Under the pieces are notes generated by a model. That model was not told the DNA's origin. It searched no databases and worked only from the letters and a program-made list of their open reading frames with translations. Below are positions 63,025 to 64,000 of a stretch of DNA of 64,000 nt, piece after piece. The stretch comes from Ancylomarina sp963977525 (lineage in GTDB: Bacteria > Bacteroidota > Bacteroidia > Bacteroidales > Marinifilaceae): positions 59,012-123,011 of the forward strand of contig CAXBPC010000014.1 of assembly GCA_963977525.1 (NCBI GenBank), given 5' to 3'. A program made the translations under genes and the position numbers. The first letter of the stretch is position 1; each line of letters starts with the position of its first letter.

Positions 63025-63544
63025 CCTCCCAAACCAAAAAGCAAGTTTCATTCTTAACAAACAAACTCTCCTCTTCGGCTCTTATGGTTAGTAGTCGAAT
63101 TTTCCTATTAATTAAATCCTCAGCCTTCTCAACCAAAGTGTTGAGGTAATTCTTGTCAATGCTTTCTGCCACAAGTAGGAGATCAACCACTTGAGAATCC
63201 TGTCCTTTGGCAAAAGAACCTGTCAGGTAAACACGTTTTAAATCTCCAAGTTTCTCTGCAATCTCTTCAATAATACTATCCAAGCCCACATGCTTGCGGA
63301 TAATGGAATTCAAATCCTTAAAAAGAGGATGCTTGGTATTGGCATGAAAAACCTTACGGTTACCTTCAGATTCGGCCTCTAACAAACCCGCCTCCTCCAT
63401 ACGGTTTAATTCTAAACGAATGGCGTTGGATGATTCTCCGAACTCAGCCTCCAGGCCACGTAAGTAAGATTTCATCTGAACATTCAGAAAGAACTTGAGT
63501 AATATTTTAATCCTCGTTTTTGAGGTAATTAAACTTTCTAACAC
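62984..63544 (-). CDS. HTH protein with nucleotidyltransferase-fold domain, possible locus regulator
   Basis: A 186-residue protein. Residues 1-70 are a winged helix (MKSYLRGLEAEFGESSNAIRLELNRMEEAGLLEA-type). Residues about 100-175 are a minimal nucleotidyltransferase fold: GSFAKGQDSQVVDLLLV (from Gly109). The usual SDxD is QVVD here, so one of the catalytic Asp residues is missing. The last 12 residues (CPERGALSGVEI) come from an interspersed repeat. Relatives often sit upstream of polysaccharide operons; it may regulate this one. Confidence 0.75.
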   Translation of the reverse strand: MLESLITSKTRIKILLKFFLNVQMKSYLRGLEAEFGESSNAIRLELNRMEEAGLLEAESEGNRKVFHANTKHPLFKDLNSIIRKHVGLDSIIEEIAEKLGDLKRVYLTGSFAKGQDSQVVDLLLVAESIDKNYLNTLVEKAEDLINRKIRLLTIRAEEESLFVKNETCFLVWEACPERGALSGVEI

Positions 63545-63694
63545 TAATTAATGGTTGTTGGTTAATTCTAAATGGATAATAAAAACACTCTCATTACCCT
63601 AATTTCACTGACTAATCAAGCCTTAATTATGACCAGATAAAGATTGAGTAGAAATTTTACTCGAAAGTAAATCTTATTTTGATAATTACAAAAG
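63545..63694. other. Region upstream of the HTH gene
   Basis: Short A+T-rich segment that should contain the promoter of the HTH gene and operon; no consensus promoter was identified. Confidence 0.4.
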
Positions 63695-63699
63695 TTTTT

Positions 63700-63947
63700 C
63701 ACCACAGATTTCACGAATTAACACAGATTATATAACATGAAACAAAAAAAAATGAATCTAACCACTAATGGGCACTAATTACCTCTAATTTTTTTTAAAG
63801 AAAACAAAAGGTTTTCACCACAGATTTCTCAGATTAACACAGATTATATAACATGAAACAAAAAAAAATGAATCTAACCACTAATGGGCACTAATTACCT
63901 CTAATTTTTTTAAAAGAAAACAAAAGGTTTTCACCACATCCCGATAG
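63700..63947. repeat. 116-bp tandem array of A and B repeats at the window edge
   Basis: CACCACAGATT starts at 63700 and 63816, and CACCACA again at 63932, exactly 116 bases apart. Each unit holds an A part (CACAGATT twice), a spacer and a B part (CACTAATGGGCACTAAT). The third copy is broken off after CACCACA by foreign sequence. The two full copies are nearly identical, so the duplication is recent. Confidence 0.8.
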
Positions 63948-64000
63948 CTCGTACGTTTACGAAAGAAAATAAAAGGATCCATTTATACCCTGATTTTGTA

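Noticed and set aside
63700..63947. CRISPR-like array of regular repeats
   Set aside because: The unit is 116 bases and repeated almost whole, spacers are not unique, and no cas genes are near. It is a tandem duplication of A-B repeats.
1..64000. tRNA, rRNA or known riboswitch
   Set aside because: No cloverleaf, rRNA segment or recognisable riboswitch was noticed when reading the intergenic regions; a covariance search would be needed to rule out weak cases.

Overview
The window looks like a chromosome segment of a marine or sediment member of the Bacteroidota, probably Marinilabiliales-like (the order is an inference). The signs are TonB receptors with carboxypeptidase-regulatory N-termini, Bacteroidota-type promoters (TTTG, about 20 bases, TAnnTTTG), low G+C, GxxExxY genes, and a superoxide reductase beside a peroxiredoxin, which suits an anaerobe or microaerophile. 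No rRNA, tRNA, CRISPR array or transposase was recognised.

Left part (1-25.4 kb), mostly housekeeping and envelope genes: a truncated Oar-like TonB receptor; a sulfur group (PLP-dependent cysteine synthase with a Cys-rich tail, DsbD-N-like protein, CysJ-like diflavin reductase); a secreted M43 metalloprotease; a metal-handling operon (His/Cys-rich protein, TonB receptor, HMA protein); a double spondin-domain lipoprotein next to a Crp/Fnr regulator; a glycosidase-like lipoprotein; an unusual fused double adenylate kinase; TRIC channel; malic enzyme; peroxiredoxin and superoxide reductase.

Middle part (25.4-34.3 kb): the dTDP-rhamnose operon (rfbA-rfbC-rfbB-rfbD on the minus strand), split by small nuclease genes. 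Three units of 430-468 bp (one GIY-YIG, two GxxExxY/PD-(D/E)XK) each carry a single nuclease ORF bounded by inverted repeats. The same repeat families are scattered through this region and recur as a 116-bp tandem array at the right edge. Decayed GxxExxY tails and an rfbB tail are also present. The region ends with a near-perfect sigma-54 promoter driving a tiny gene or small RNA with its own terminator.

Right part (34.3-64 kb): a YdiJ-like FAD/Fe-S oxidase, then one long minus-strand surface-polysaccharide operon running from a nucleotide-sugar dehydrogenase (62.8 kb) to a wlbA/wbpB-type dehydrogenase (37.3 kb) with a terminator after it. It holds a second rfbA-rfbB pair, Wzx, Wzy, two GT4 glycosyltransferases, dTDP-3-amino-sugar genes (tandem FdtA-like isomerases, transaminase, acyltransferase), a 4,6-dehydratase plus aminotransferase set, a PglC-like initiating transferase and wbpD/E/B-like genes. 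Inside it lies an acyl-carrier-protein module (AMP ligase, GNAT, ACP, KAS III, ACP, two SDRs, MBL hydrolase), which I infer builds a special acyl group for a sugar. An HTH-nucleotidyltransferase-fold protein sits upstream and may regulate the locus.
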